Shown here piece by piece: positions 10,253 to 20,603 of a stretch of DNA of 64,000 nt. Source of the stretch: Gracilibacillus kekensis (GTDB lineage Bacteria > Bacillota > Bacilli > Bacillales > Amphibacillaceae); NCBI RefSeq assembly GCF_900143085.1, contig NZ_FRCZ01000004.1:248001-312000 (forward strand), given 5' to 3'. Below the pieces are notes generated by a model, which worked only from the letters and a program-made list of their open reading frames with translations, searched no databases and was not told the DNA's origin. Position numbers and translations under genes: made by a program. The number at the start of each line of letters is the position of its first letter. Position 1 is the stretch's first letter.

Positions 10253-10773
10253 ATTGTAACAGCTATTGCTGTCATTAGTGCTCCCGTTGCTTGAATCCAG
10301 TTGCCAATTGTATTCCACTCCATCTCACTATTGTTTCTTTGTGTTGACAAAGCTTGCATGCTGTTACCGATTACTTGTAACAAATTACCGATACCACTAT
10401 ACAAAACATTAATTGTTCGTTTTTTATTCCAGTCCTCCGAAAAGCTGATACTTCCTCCGAGTGCTTGAAGCAGGTTACCTTTTTTATTAAGTGCATTTTT
10501 TGTTTGTTTATCTAATTGTAGTATTAGTGAACTTATAACGGTGGTGTTACCTATTGCCTGGATTTCATTTGCGATATTTTCTAACTGTACTGAAGTAAGT
10601 CGTTCAACTTGAATAGCGTTTCCGGTTGCTTGTAGAGAATTTCCAATGATTTTTAAATCTTTTGTTGCGGAAGGTGTGATCGAAAAACTAGGTGTATTTG
10701 CTAAAGCAGAAATAACGGTGCCGATTGCTACTACCCATCCTCCAAATAATAGATTATCATTATCCTCTGACAT
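10249..10773 (-). CDS. DUF6944-type repetitive protein
   Basis: 174 residues built of a recurring helix motif of the form I/L-G-N-x-h-Q-A-h-G: IGNSLQATGNAIQ, IANEIQAIGNT, KGNLLQALGG, IGNLLQVIGNSMQAL and IGNWIQATGAL. The repeats are spaced unevenly and the glycines and glutamines face one side, suggesting an amphipathic solenoid or membrane-lying sheet. There is no signal peptide. Function is unknown. A ribosome site AGGTGATC precedes ATG. Convergent with the methyltransferase; the stops overlap. Confidence 0.7.
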   Translation of the reverse strand: MSEDNDNLLFGGWVVAIGTVISALANTPSFSITPSATKDLKIIGNSLQATGNAIQVERLTSVQLENIANEIQAIGNTTVISSLILQLDKQTKNALNKKGNLLQALGGSISFSEDWNKKRTINVLYSGIGNLLQVIGNSMQALSTQRNNSEMEWNTIGNWIQATGALMTAIAVTI

Positions 10774-10855
10774 AAGATCACCTCAAAAATTATAATATGA
10801 AAATTATCTCAAATTGCCTTGGATTCAAAATTGAAAAATAATAAATAGTTGATTA

Positions 10856-10869
10856 TGACAACGTTTTCT
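10856..10869 (+). promoter_or_regulatory. Possible cre site (CcpA) before the beta-galactosidase
   Basis: TGACAACGTTTTCT matches the catabolite-responsive element TGWAANCGNTNWCA at 12 of 14 positions. It lies 57 bases before the start, where CcpA repression of a sugar hydrolase would be expected. Not proven. Confidence 0.5.
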
Positions 10870-10925
10870 TATAAGATGTACGTAATAGTTAATAAATATA
10901 ATTAATAAAGATAGGAGAGATATAT

Positions 10926-12935
10926 ATGGTAAAGCAAATCAAAGAGGTCATGCCACATATAGCCTTTGGTGGAGATTACAACCCAGAACAGTGGGATGAA
11001 CAGGTTTGGCTAGAGGATGCAAAATTAATGCAGGAAGCAGGGGTAAACCTTGTTTCTGTTGCGATATTTAGCTGGTCTGTTATCGAGCGAAAGGAAGGTC
11101 AATTTGATTTTGCTTGGTTAGATAAGGTTTTAGATATCTTACATAGTCATGGAATCGGAGTGGCTTTGGCGACTGCAACTGCTTCTCCACCAGCATGGTT
11201 ATCCAAAGAATACCCAGAAGTATTAGCTGTACAAGAAAATGGTGTACCTTTCCAAGTTGGATCCAGACAGCATTATTCGCCAAATAGTAAGCGTTTTAGA
11301 TATGCTGTTAAACAGTTAGTTACAGAAATGGCCAACCGGTATAAAGATCACCCTGCAGTTAAATTGTGGCATATAAATAATGAATATGGATGCCATCTAG
11401 CTGAGTGCTATAGTGAGGAAAGTTTGCAAGCGTTCCGTACTTGGTTAAAAGATAGATATCATACAATGGATAACTTGAACAAGAAATGGGGTACAAATTT
11501 TTGGAGTCAACGCTATAATGCTTGGGATGAGATTCAATTTCCAGCAAATTTACCAACTTTTTATAACCCGAGTCAGAAGTTAGATTACAAGCGTTTTATG
11601 GATGAAGCGATTTTTGAACTTTATAAAACAGAAAAAGAAGTACTTAGAGATATTACACCAGAGATCCCTGTTTTCACTAACTTCATGTATGAATTTAAAC
11701 CACTTAATTACTTTGAATGGGCGAAAGATATGGATTTAGTAACCTGGGATTCCTACCCAGATCCAAGAGAAGGAAAACCATATCGACATGCAATGCATCA
11801 TGACTTAATGAGAAGTTTGAAGCATGGTCAACCTTTTTATTTAATGGAGCAGGTAACCTCTCATGTGAATTGGCGAGATATTAATCTGACAAAAAAACCA
11901 GGAGAAATGCGACTGTGGAGTTACTCAACCGTTGCAAGAGGCGGTGACGGGGTCATGTATTTCCAATGGCGACAAGGTAGAGCTGGGGCAGAAAAATTCC
12001 ATGGTGCAATGGTCCCGCACTCGAATAACCCTAAGAGTCGTACGTATCAGGAGGTTAAACAATTAGGGAACGAGTTAAAGCAACTTGATGGACTAGTTGA
12101 TGCTAGAACTAATGCGAAAGTGGCCATTGTATTTGATTGGGAAAATTGGTGGGCAGTGGAATTAGAAGGAAAGCCACATAATAAATTATCCTATTTAAAT
12201 CAAGTTTATCAATATTATCGCGTGTTTTATGAGAAAAATATTGCAGTAGACTTTGTAGATCCTACAAGTGATCTCTCAGACTACCAATTAGTTGTCGCTC
12301 CGATGCTATATATGATTCGAGACGGAGAAGAAAAAAATTTAGAACAATTTGTCGATCAAGGGGGTACACTAGTAGTAAGCTTTTTTAGTGGAATTGCTGA
12401 TCAACAGGACCATATTCACTTAGGTGGATACCCGGCACCTCTTCGTAAGTTATTGGGCTTAACGGTTGAGGAGTTTGCTCCAATGGCTGATGAAGAAACT
12501 AATACGATTGTTGCAAATGGAGAACCGTCAACTGTTGATACATGGGCTGATATTATTAGATTGGAAGGTGCTAAATCAATTGCAACATTTAAAGAAAATT
12601 GGTATCAAGACTCTCCAGCAGTGACGATTCATCAGTATGGTAAAGGTAGTTCGATTTATATTGGTACCAATCCATCTGAAGCGTATGTAGATAATTTATT
12701 TGAGGGGATTTTGCAACAATTAAGTATTTCCGCACCTCTTTCAGTGCCAACTAATGTGGAAGTTGTGGAAAGGAAAAATAGTAATGAAACTTACCTGTTC
12801 ATTTTAAATCACAATACGGATCCGGTAACGATTTCTCTGGATAAAGGTGTGACCTACACGAATTGCTTAAACAAACAAAAAGTTACAGATGAAATTCATA
12901 TAGGTCATACGGATGTAGCAATCCTAACCTATTGA
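10926..12935 (+). CDS. Beta-galactosidase, glycoside hydrolase family 42
   Basis: 669 residues, no signal peptide, so intracellular. The acid/base glutamate is E153 in HINNEYGCH and the nucleophile is E308 in YLMEQVTSHVNW. The trimerisation domain follows from about residue 395 (AIVFDWENWWA) and a small beta domain ends the protein. Substrates in this family are beta-galactosides such as lactose or galactan oligomers. AGGAGAG precedes ATG. It is a single-gene unit with a possible cre upstream and a strong terminator downstream; no transporter or regulator lies next to it. Confidence 0.95.
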   Translation: MVKQIKEVMPHIAFGGDYNPEQWDEQVWLEDAKLMQEAGVNLVSVAIFSWSVIERKEGQFDFAWLDKVLDILHSHGIGVALATATASPPAWLSKEYPEVLAVQENGVPFQVGSRQHYSPNSKRFRYAVKQLVTEMANRYKDHPAVKLWHINNEYGCHLAECYSEESLQAFRTWLKDRYHTMDNLNKKWGTNFWSQRYNAWDEIQFPANLPTFYNPSQKLDYKRFMDEAIFELYKTEKEVLRDITPEIPVFTNFMYEFKPLNYFEWAKDMDLVTWDSYPDPREGKPYRHAMHHDLMRSLKHGQPFYLMEQVTSHVNWRDINLTKKPGEMRLWSYSTVARGGDGVMYFQWRQGRAGAEKFHGAMVPHSNNPKSRTYQEVKQLGNELKQLDGLVDARTNAKVAIVFDWENWWAVELEGKPHNKLSYLNQVYQYYRVFYEKNIAVDFVDPTSDLSDYQLVVAPMLYMIRDGEEKNLEQFVDQGGTLVVSFFSGIADQQDHIHLGGYPAPLRKLLGLTVEEFAPMADEETNTIVANGEPSTVDTWADIIRLEGAKSIATFKENWYQDSPAVTIHQYGKGSSIYIGTNPSEAYVDNLFEGILQQLSISAPLSVPTNVEVVERKNSNETYLFILNHNTDPVTISLDKGVTYTNCLNKQKVTDEIHIGHTDVAILTY

Positions 12936-12953
12936 AAAGATTGGACTTAATAT

Positions 12954-12990
12954 ACCTCCGCTTCATAAGTAATGGAAGCGGAGGTTTGTT
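12954..12990 (+). terminator. Terminator after the beta-galactosidase gene
   Basis: Arms ACCTCCGCTTC and GAAGCGGAGGT with a 10-base loop, then TTGTT. Confidence 0.88.
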
Positions 12991-13094
12991 AACTTCAACT
13001 TTAAGAAGCTTTACATATTAGGATAAAAATATTTTCTAATTTGCTTGTTTATGTTAGTATAAATCTAACAATTGAAGTAGGAAGGGTTCAAATT

Positions 13095-14354
13095 ATGAGT
13101 ACAAAAGTTAATCCAATTCAAGTTAGAGATATTATTATCGCAAATCAAGTTTTAAAAGATGTGGTAGTTAAAACACCATTACAGCGTGATCCGATTCTGT
13201 CTGATAAGTATGATTGTAATGTATATTTAAAAAGAGAGGATCTTCAAGTCGTACGTTCCTTTAAAATTCGAGGGGCGTATAATTTGATGCAAGGATTGAC
13301 CCAGGAAGAACTGGCCAATGGAGTGGTTTGTGCTAGTGCGGGAAATCATGCGCAGGGTGTTGCCTATTCTTGTAAGGCATTAGGAGTGAAAGGTGTCATT
13401 TTCATGCCGAGTACAACTCCTCGGCAAAAAGTAAACCGTGTCGAATTTTTCGGCGGACCATTTGTTGAAATTCGCTTAATCGGGGATACCTTCGATGATT
13501 CATTCGATCAAGCAATGGAATACTGTAATGAACATGATGCATCATTCATTCACCCTTTTAATGATACACGGACAATTACGGGACAAGGTACTATTGGTCT
13601 TGAAATTTTAGATTGTATGGAAGAGCCGATTTCCCATGTCTTTATGGCAGTTGGCGGTGGCGGCTTGATTTCGGGTGTCGGCTCGTACCTAAATAGTATC
13701 AGTCCAGATACGAAGATTGTCGGAGTAGAGCCTGAAGGAGCAGCATCAATGAAAGCTGCTTTAGAAAAAGATGAAGTTGTTAAATTAGATAAAATTGATA
13801 AATTTGTGGATGGTGCAAGCGTCAAAAGAGTTGGGGATATTTCGTTTGATATTGCCAAAGATTTTATTGATGATATCGCAGTTGTACCAGAGGGTAAACT
13901 ATGTACTACCCTATTAGATTTATATAATGAAAATGCGATTGTTGCAGAACCGGCAGGAGCGTTACCAATCTCAGCACTAGATGACTACCGTGATGAAATA
14001 AAAGGGAAAAACGTTGTATGTATTGTAAGTGGCGGTAATAATGATATCGATCGTATGCAGGAATTTAAAGAACGTTCGTTAATCTACGAAGGTTTTAAAC
14101 ATTATTTTATCGTTAATTTTCCGCAACGCGCAGGTGCACTAAGAGAATTTATGGATGAAGTACTAGGAAAAGACGATGACATCACTCGTTTTGAGTATAC
14201 CAAGAAAAATAATCGTGATAAGGGGCCAGTTTTAGTAGGCATCGAGTTGCAAAGAGCTGAAGATTATCATCAGATTATATCGCGTATGGAGAAAAAAGGA
14301 TTTACTTATATCGAAATCAATAAAGATGAACAACTATTCCAATTATTAATCTGA
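13095..14354 (+). CDS. ilvA: Threonine dehydratase (threonine ammonia-lyase)
   Basis: 419 residues from ATG 13095, chosen because GGAAGGG lies upstream; an in-frame ATG at 13071 is less likely. A PLP enzyme that makes 2-oxobutanoate from threonine for isoleucine synthesis. The PLP lysine is in VRSFKIRGAY, the phosphate loop is VGGGGLISG, and SAGNHAQGVAY is present. One ACT-like regulatory domain of about 85 residues ends the protein, starting near HYFIVNFPQRAGAL. That is the short Bacillus form. It stands outside any ilv operon here. Confidence 0.95.
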   Translation: MSTKVNPIQVRDIIIANQVLKDVVVKTPLQRDPILSDKYDCNVYLKREDLQVVRSFKIRGAYNLMQGLTQEELANGVVCASAGNHAQGVAYSCKALGVKGVIFMPSTTPRQKVNRVEFFGGPFVEIRLIGDTFDDSFDQAMEYCNEHDASFIHPFNDTRTITGQGTIGLEILDCMEEPISHVFMAVGGGGLISGVGSYLNSISPDTKIVGVEPEGAASMKAALEKDEVVKLDKIDKFVDGASVKRVGDISFDIAKDFIDDIAVVPEGKLCTTLLDLYNENAIVAEPAGALPISALDDYRDEIKGKNVVCIVSGGNNDIDRMQEFKERSLIYEGFKHYFIVNFPQRAGALREFMDEVLGKDDDITRFEYTKKNNRDKGPVLVGIELQRAEDYHQIISRMEKKGFTYIEINKDEQLFQLLI

Positions 14355-14395
14355 TTTTGCGTTAATTTACGATATGAAAAATTGAAATTAAATGA

Positions 14396-14432
14396 CAGGC
14401 TTGTCGCCATTCGATATGGTGATGAGCTTTTT
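14396..14432 (+). terminator. Terminator after ilvA
   Basis: Arms AGGCTTGTCGCCAT and ATGGTGATGAGCTT pair with some G-U pairs and run into TTTTTT. Confidence 0.8.
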
Positions 14433-14473
14433 TTGAAAGTAAAGGATAAGGTATGGTTTGGGGGAGACTCGTT

Positions 14474-15454
14474 TTGAATAAGACTTTACTAAATGAGCTG
14501 ATGTTGGAAACAGATGAGGAACGTGGGATCTTGCGGGGCGATAAGGCGGTTAATAAGGAAATCTATACAAACTTAACCTCAGATTTTATCATCCAAAGCG
14601 AGAAATTTTTAAAAGATGATTTAATTATGATTCGTAAGCATCCTAGATATATCGATTTTCCGAAACACTCGCATGATTATATTGAAATGAATTATGTGTT
14701 TAATGGTCAATTTCATCAAAAAGTCGCAAACCAGTCAATGACTTTAAGACAGGGAGATATATTGCTACTCAATCAGCACATTGAACATGAGCTAACAGCT
14801 TGTAAAAAAGAGGATATTATTATTAACTTTATTATTCACCCGGCTTTTTTTGATTATATCCTATCCAATCTTTCTACAGGTTTTATTCAGAGTCAGATGA
14901 TCCATTTTTTAATGAATAGCATATTTGATTATAATCAGACCGGTCAATTTTTGTATTATCCAGTTTCCGATTCGATTCGAATTCAGGAGATTATGAGCCA
15001 ATTATTAGAAGAGATGTTTGAGGAATCGATTCTGTCTAAATCAAAAATAAAATTTCTTATGGGACTTTTAATTTTAGAATTGATTGAGCAACAGAAGCAG
15101 ACACAGCAAAATAATTTCTATACGGAAAAACATACGTTTCTAACGGAAGTATTTCGCTATATAGAAGAAAACTATCGAGAAGCAAACTTACAAGCATTAG
15201 CCAAACAATTTAATCAAACTGCCTATTGGGTAAGTAAACAAGTTAAAGCATTAACGAATCAAAATTTTAAGGACCTGGTTCAGGAGAAAAGATTGTTAGT
15301 GGCGAAGAACTTATTGCTATACAGTGAGTTGTCTATGCAAGCAATTGCTGAAGAAATAGGCTATGAAAATATCAGTTATTTTTACCGAATTTTCAAACAA
15401 AAATATAAAATGACTCCAAAAGTATACCAAACTCAACTCCTTAAAAAAGAATAA
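14474..15454 (+). CDS. AraC-family regulator, probably of rhamnose use
   Basis: 326 residues from a TTG at 14474, which sits 7 bases after GGGGGAG; the in-frame ATG at 14453 lies before that site. The N-terminal half has a cupin-like sensor (FPKHSHDYIEMNYVFNGQFHQ, LRQGDILLLNQHIEHE). The last 100 residues hold two helix-turn-helix motifs (ALAKQFNQTAYWVSKQVKAL and AIAEEIGYENISYFYRIFK). It is followed directly by rhaB, rhaA and rhaEW on the same strand, behind its own terminator. Control of those genes is inferred from this position. Confidence 0.85.
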   Translation: MNKTLLNELMLETDEERGILRGDKAVNKEIYTNLTSDFIIQSEKFLKDDLIMIRKHPRYIDFPKHSHDYIEMNYVFNGQFHQKVANQSMTLRQGDILLLNQHIEHELTACKKEDIIINFIIHPAFFDYILSNLSTGFIQSQMIHFLMNSIFDYNQTGQFLYYPVSDSIRIQEIMSQLLEEMFEESILSKSKIKFLMGLLILELIEQQKQTQQNNFYTEKHTFLTEVFRYIEENYREANLQALAKQFNQTAYWVSKQVKALTNQNFKDLVQEKRLLVAKNLLLYSELSMQAIAEEIGYENISYFYRIFKQKYKMTPKVYQTQLLKKE

Positions 15455-15466
15455 CATTCTAGATTC

Positions 15467-15516
15467 AAAAACACTATGAAAGAGTGCACACACATGTCTT
15501 TCATAGTGTTTTTTAT
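15467..15516 (+). terminator. Terminator between the AraC gene and rhaB
   Basis: Arms AAAACACTATGAAAGA and TCTTTCATAGTGTTTT with a 13-base loop, then TTTT. It separates the regulator transcript from the catabolic genes. Confidence 0.9.
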
Positions 15517-15658
15517 ATTGATCCATCGAATTTTATAGATCTCATTTGTAAAACACTTGCAAAAAAGGACAATAAATAGGTAATTTTCGATATTAATATA
15601 AAGCAGAAAACACGATATGATAAGTTTATAAATCGCTTACAAGAAGGAAGTGATACAG

Positions 15659-17050
15659 TTGCAAAAATGTAACTTGGCAGTGGATATCGGTGCATCTAGT
15701 GGTCGAGTGATTGCTGGCTATCTCGAGAATGGTAAACTTATTTTAGACGAAATTCATCGTTTTGAAAACAAAATGGAAGAAAAGAAAGGTCACTTATGTT
15801 GGAATATTGATCGGCTATTTCAAGAAATAAAGATAGGAATAAAACAAAGCATGGTTCTTCACTATCAACCAGTCTCCATTGGTATAGACACATGGGCGGT
15901 TGACTTTGTTTTATTAGATCAAGAGAAGAAAAGGATAACAGATGCTGTCGCTTATAGAGACCACCGGACAGATGGTGTGATGGAAGAAGTACTTCAACAC
16001 ATTGATAAGCAGAAACTATATCGAGAGACAGGCATACAATTCCAACCATTTAATACTATCTATCAATTATTTGCCTTGAAGAAAGAAAATCCAGACATTT
16101 TAAATAAAGCGGCACATTTTTTAATGGTTCCAGATTATCTCCATTATTTATTAACAGGCACGATAACGAATGAATATACGAATGCTACTACCACGCAATT
16201 AGTAAACGCAAAAGACAAAAAATGGAATACTTCCTTTTTAGACTTATTAGGGATTCCAAACGATTTGTTTGCAGAACCCAAAGAACCAATACAACAAATC
16301 GGCACGCTCACAAAAGAGTTACAAGAGGAACTAGAATGTAACCTTAAAGTAGTGCTTCCAGGTACACATGATACTGCTTCAGCTGTTATGGCGGTACCTA
16401 GCAATGAAACGATTTACATCAGCTCTGGGACATGGTCTTTAATGGGAGTTGAACTTGACGAACCGATCAGTACACCTCAGGCATTTAACTACAATTTCAC
16501 CAATGAAGGTGGTGCAAATGGTAACATTCGTTTCTTGAAAAACATCATGGGACTATGGATGATTCAAGAAGTAAAACGAGAATGGAATGAGGAGATCAGC
16601 TTCAGCGAGTTTGTGGATATGACTTACCAAACGAAAGACTTTTCATCTACAGTCGATGTCAATGATCAACGATTTTTACGTCCATCTAGCATGAAGCAGG
16701 CTATTCAGGAATACTGTCAAGAGACAGATCAACCCATACCAGAAACAGCTGGTGAATTTGCAAAATGTATTTTTGATAGCTTAGTTTACAGCTACGATCA
16801 AACTGCCAGAGAAATTGAACAATTAACAGGTAAAAGCTACGACACGATTCATATTATTGGGGGTGGCAGTAAAAACAATTATATGAATGAAAAGTTAGCT
16901 GATATATCAGGTAAGCAAATTTACACTGGTCCAGGTGAAGCGACAGCGATAGGGAATCTATTAGCTCAAATGATAGCAACAGGTCAGATTAAATCGATCG
17001 CAGAATCCAAACAAATTATTAATCAATCGTTTGATATTCAAAAATTTTAA
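15659..17050 (+). CDS. rhaB: Rhamnulokinase
   Basis: 463 residues, FGGY carbohydrate kinase family; it phosphorylates L-rhamnulose to rhamnulose 1-phosphate. The N-terminal phosphate loop is [22 protein letters not shown] marks the family, and the ATP loop is [17 protein letters not shown]. The TTG at 15659 lies 8 bases after GAAGGAAG and is the better start; a GTG nine bases earlier touches that site. It is first in rhaB-rhaA. I see no clear cre or palindromic operator in the 140 bases upstream. Confidence 0.94.
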   Translation: MQKCNLAVDIGASSGRVIAGYLENGKLILDEIHRFENKMEEKKGHLCWNIDRLFQEIKIGIKQSMVLHYQPVSIGIDTWAVDFVLLDQEKKRITDAVAYRDHRTDGVMEEVLQHIDKQKLYRETGIQFQPFNTIYQLFALKKENPDILNKAAHFLMVPDYLHYLLTGTITNEYTNATTTQLVNAKDKKWNTSFLDLLGIPNDLFAEPKEPIQQIGTLTKELQEELECNLKVVLPGTHDTASAVMAVPSNETIYISSGTWSLMGVELDEPISTPQAFNYNFTNEGGANGNIRFLKNIMGLWMIQEVKREWNEEISFSEFVDMTYQTKDFSSTVDVNDQRFLRPSSMKQAIQEYCQETDQPIPETAGEFAKCIFDSLVYSYDQTAREIEQLTGKSYDTIHIIGGGSKNNYMNEKLADISGKQIYTGPGEATAIGNLLAQMIATGQIKSIAESKQIINQSFDIQKF

Positions 17051-17066
17051 TCAAGAGGTGAAGATA

Positions 17067-18320
17067 ATGAGTGTACAAGATAATTTTAAAAGAGCAAAAG
17101 AACAATATGAAAAATGGGGAGTTTCCATCGAGGAGGCATTTGAACAATTAAAAAGAGTACCGATTTCCATTCATTGTTGGCAAGGTGATGATATTGGAGG
17201 ATTTGAAGTGAACCAACAAGAGTTATCAGGCGGCATTGACGTTACTGGTAATTATCCCGGGAAAGCGACTACTCCTGAACAGCTGAGAAGTGACTTGGAA
17301 AAAGCGTTATCGTTAATCCCTGGAAAACATAAAATAAATTTACATGCGATTTATGCAGAAACGGAAGGCGAAGTGGTTGACCGTGATCAACTAGAACCAA
17401 AACATTTTGAGAATTGGGTGAAATGGGCAAAGGAAAATGACTTAGGATTGGATTTTAACCCTACGCTTTTTTCCCATCCAAAAGCAGAAGATGGTTTAAC
17501 TCTAACAAATCCTGATAAAGAAATTCGTGATTTCTGGATTAAACATTGTATCCAATCACGCAAAATCGGAGAGTATTTTGGAAAAGAATTAGGACAGCAG
17601 GCATTAACAAACATTTGGATTCCCGATGGATATAAAGATATCCCGAGTGACCGTCTAACACCAAGAAAACGATTAAAAGATTCTCTAGACGAGATTTTTG
17701 CAGCTGATGTTGATGAGTCACTAAACGTAGATGCTGTTGAAAGTAAGCTATTTGGTATCGGTTCAGAGGCTTACGTCGTAGGGTCACATGAATTTTATAT
17801 GGGTTATGCTTTGAAGAACAATAAATTGTGTTTACTTGATACAGGTCACTACCACCCAACAGAAGTGGTTTCTAATAAAATCTCTGCCATGCTTTTATTT
17901 AGTGATCAATTAGCTTTACATGTATCACGACCAGTTCGTTGGGATAGTGACCATGTGGTGATATTGGATGATGAGTTACGTGAAATCGGTCTTGAGATCG
18001 TACGCAACGATGCACTGGATAAAGTAATGATTGGCTTGGATTTCTTTGATGCGAGTATCAACCGTGTCGCAGCATGGACAATAGGTACAAGGAATATGAT
18101 TAAGTCATTATTATATGCTCTATTATTACCTAACACTCATTTGAAACAACTTCAAGAGGAAGGAAATTTCACCGACCGTTTAGCATTATTGGAAGAATTC
18201 AAAACCTATCCGTTCGGTGCGATCTGGGACTATTATTGTGAACAAATGGAAGTGCCCGCACAGGAGAAATGGTTGGATGAAGTAAAATCTTATGAGAAGG
18301 AAGTTTTATCACAACGATAA
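17067..18320 (+). CDS. rhaA: L-rhamnose isomerase
   Basis: 417 residues, a metal-dependent isomerase of L-rhamnose to L-rhamnulose with a xylose-isomerase-like barrel. Family segments include [14 protein letters not shown] near the N-terminus, [19 protein letters not shown] and [19 protein letters not shown] 17067 follows AGAGGTG and begins 16 bases after rhaB ends. Full length; no oddity. Confidence 0.96.
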   Translation: MSVQDNFKRAKEQYEKWGVSIEEAFEQLKRVPISIHCWQGDDIGGFEVNQQELSGGIDVTGNYPGKATTPEQLRSDLEKALSLIPGKHKINLHAIYAETEGEVVDRDQLEPKHFENWVKWAKENDLGLDFNPTLFSHPKAEDGLTLTNPDKEIRDFWIKHCIQSRKIGEYFGKELGQQALTNIWIPDGYKDIPSDRLTPRKRLKDSLDEIFAADVDESLNVDAVESKLFGIGSEAYVVGSHEFYMGYALKNNKLCLLDTGHYHPTEVVSNKISAMLLFSDQLALHVSRPVRWDSDHVVILDDELREIGLEIVRNDALDKVMIGLDFFDASINRVAAWTIGTRNMIKSLLYALLLPNTHLKQLQEEGNFTDRLALLEEFKTYPFGAIWDYYCEQMEVPAQEKWLDEVKSYEKEVLSQR

Positions 18321-18327
18321 AATTCAC

Positions 18328-18371
18328 AAATAAATCAACATATAAACATTTGTTTGTGTTGATTTATTTTT
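18328..18371 (+). terminator. Terminator or attenuating hairpin after rhaA
   Basis: Arms AAATAAATCAACA and TGTTGATTTATTT followed by TTTG. The right arm also contains the -35 of the next promoter, so the site may both end rhaBA and begin rhaEW. Confidence 0.75.
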
Positions 18372-18386
18372 GTTTAGTAGTATAAT
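18359..18386 (+). promoter_or_regulatory. Possible promoter for rhaEW
   Basis: TTGATT, 16-base spacer, TATAAT, ending 35 bases before the rhaEW start. It overlaps the right arm of the preceding terminator. Confidence 0.6.
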
Positions 18387-18421
18387 ATAAAAATAAACAA
18401 AGATTAAGAGGAGGAATTCCT

Positions 18422-20488
18422 TTGGTTCAAAACAAATGGGATGATAGTAAAATCAAACAAGATGATGGGTTAGCATCGTTAGTGTACCGTTCAAATTTAT
18501 TAGGTTCAGATCGTTCTGTCGTAAATATTGGCGGAGGCAATACTTCTTCAAAAACGATCGAGAAAGATTTTAAAGGAGACGATGTGGAGGTAATGTGGGT
18601 GAAAGGTAGTGGATCAGATTTGGCTACCATGAAATCATCCAATTTTACTGGCTTAAAATTGGATGATATACGTCCACTTCTTGAGCGTGATGATATGTCA
18701 GATGAGGAAATGGTGGAATACCTGTCACATTGTATGATTGATGCGAAACACCCTCGCTCATCGATAGAAACACTTTTACATGCATTTTTACCTTATAAAC
18801 AAGTGGACCATACTCACCCAGATACAATTATTAGCATTGCCTGTGCAGATAATGGAAAAGAAATTGCAAATGAGATTTTTGGCGATCGTTATGTGTGGGT
18901 TCCTTATATCCGCCCAGGTTTTAAACTTTCGAAAATGATTGCGGAAGGTGTTCAAAACAATCCGAATGCAGAATTAGTGATTATGGAGAAGCACGGTCTT
19001 GTTACATGGGGAGAAACTTCTAAAGAAAGCTACAATAAAACGATTGATATTATTAATGAAGCAGAGAGCTATATTAATCAAAAAGCTGCCGCTAAAACCC
19101 TATTTGGTGGCGCTAAATACCAATCTCTTTCCCCTGAAAAAAGAGAAATTTTATTTGCTGAAGTTATGCCTGTTATTCGTGGACAGGTTAGTCAAGATAA
19201 AAAAATGCTAACAACCTATAATGATAATGATAGCGTTCTAGAATTCGTTAATAGTAACGATGCCAAAGAATTATCACAAGTTGGTGCAGCTTGTCCGGAT
19301 CATTTAGTACACACGAAACGAGTACCATTATTTATCGATTGGGATCCACAATCTGGAGACCTAGACTCACTGAAATCAAAAATAAAAGAAGGTCTTGCAA
19401 CATATAAAGAAGAATATACAGCCTATTTTGAAAGAAACAAAAATGAAGGTGACCAACTAGTAGAGACAGCACCACGTATTATTCTGATACCTGGTCTTGG
19501 AATGGTCAATACCGGTAAAAGCTGGACTGCTGCTAATATTAGTGAGCAACTTTATCACCGTGCGATTGCGGTAATGACAGGTTCTACTATTTTAGGGAAC
19601 TTTGTGTCATTAGATGAAGCAGAATCCTATGGTGTGGAATATTGGCCACTTGAGCTTTATAAGCTAAGCTTAGCTCCCCCTGAAGTAGAGTTCTCACGTC
19701 AGGTAGCTTTTGTAACCGGTGGTGCAGGCGGAATTGGTACTGCTACAACGTATCGTTTGCTAGACGAAGGAGCACATGTTGTTATTGCAGATATTAACCT
19801 AGAAGGTGCTGAGAATTTAGCGAATGAAGTCAATGAAAAATATGGAGCAAATCGTGCATTCGCAGTCAAGATGAATGTAACAAAAGAAGAAGAAGTACAA
19901 GCCGCAATCCAAGCATCGGTCCGTAAATATGGTGGTATCGATATATTAGTAAATAACGCAGGTCTTGCAAGTTCCAGTCCATTTGAAGAAACGACAATCG
20001 ATCAATGGAACTTAAATATCAATGTACTAGTAACAGGATACTTCCTGGTAGCTCGCGAAATATTCAAACTGATGAAGGAGCAAGATATTGGTGGGAATAT
20101 GGTATTCATCGGTTCAAAAAATTCAATCTATGCTGGAAAAAATGCAGCAGCATACAGTACGGCAAAAGCTGCTGAAGTGCACTTAGCTCGCACGATTGCA
20201 GCGGATGGAGGTTCTTTAGGAATCCGTGTTAACTCTGTACTTCCAGATGCGGTTATTCGAGGATCTAAGATCTGGGATTCTTCATGGAAAAAAGAACGTG
20301 CATCTTCCTATGGTATTGGAACAGAAGACTTAGAAGCGCATTATCGTAAACGTACGATATTAAATGTGAACATTTTACCAGAGGATATTGCAGAATCAAT
20401 TGCATTCCTTGCTTCATCAAAATCTGCTAAAACGACAGGTTGTATGGTGACAGTAGATGGCGGAGTTGCAGCAGCATTCACACGATAG
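18422..20488 (+). CDS. rhaEW: Bifunctional rhamnulose-1-phosphate aldolase / L-lactaldehyde dehydrogenase
   Basis: 688 residues in two domains. Residues 1-400 are a class II aldolase (HTHPDTI metal site, MEKHGLVTWG) that splits rhamnulose 1-phosphate to DHAP and L-lactaldehyde. Residues 430-688 are a short-chain dehydrogenase with the NAD loop VTGGAGGIGTA near 433 and the active tyrosine and lysine in YSTAKAA near 577. In this family (B. subtilis yuxG type) the second domain oxidises lactaldehyde to L-lactate. The start is TTG 18422, 7 bases after AGAGGAGG. The lactate product matches the lutABC genes that follow. Confidence 0.93.
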   Translation: MVQNKWDDSKIKQDDGLASLVYRSNLLGSDRSVVNIGGGNTSSKTIEKDFKGDDVEVMWVKGSGSDLATMKSSNFTGLKLDDIRPLLERDDMSDEEMVEYLSHCMIDAKHPRSSIETLLHAFLPYKQVDHTHPDTIISIACADNGKEIANEIFGDRYVWVPYIRPGFKLSKMIAEGVQNNPNAELVIMEKHGLVTWGETSKESYNKTIDIINEAESYINQKAAAKTLFGGAKYQSLSPEKREILFAEVMPVIRGQVSQDKKMLTTYNDNDSVLEFVNSNDAKELSQVGAACPDHLVHTKRVPLFIDWDPQSGDLDSLKSKIKEGLATYKEEYTAYFERNKNEGDQLVETAPRIILIPGLGMVNTGKSWTAANISEQLYHRAIAVMTGSTILGNFVSLDEAESYGVEYWPLELYKLSLAPPEVEFSRQVAFVTGGAGGIGTATTYRLLDEGAHVVIADINLEGAENLANEVNEKYGANRAFAVKMNVTKEEEVQAAIQASVRKYGGIDILVNNAGLASSSPFEETTIDQWNLNINVLVTGYFLVAREIFKLMKEQDIGGNMVFIGSKNSIYAGKNAAAYSTAKAAEVHLARTIAADGGSLGIRVNSVLPDAVIRGSKIWDSSWKKERASSYGIGTEDLEAHYRKRTILNVNILPEDIAESIAFLASSKSAKTTGCMVTVDGGVAAAFTR

Positions 20489-20493
20489 TAAAA

Positions 20494-20536
20494 GAGAATG
20501 GATAAACTCTCGTTTTAGAGGGTTTATCCATTCTAC
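20494..20536 (+). terminator. Hairpin after rhaEW, weak terminator
   Basis: Arms GAATGGATAAAC and GTTTATCCATTC are perfect, but the following sequence ACTATATAGC has no T run. Transcription may pass on into lutA. Confidence 0.5.
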
Positions 20537-20603
20537 TATATAGCTAAAACGTGCTAGAATAGACAAAAGGCTAAGGCTTGTTCCTAAAAGGGGAGTAAAC
20601 AAA

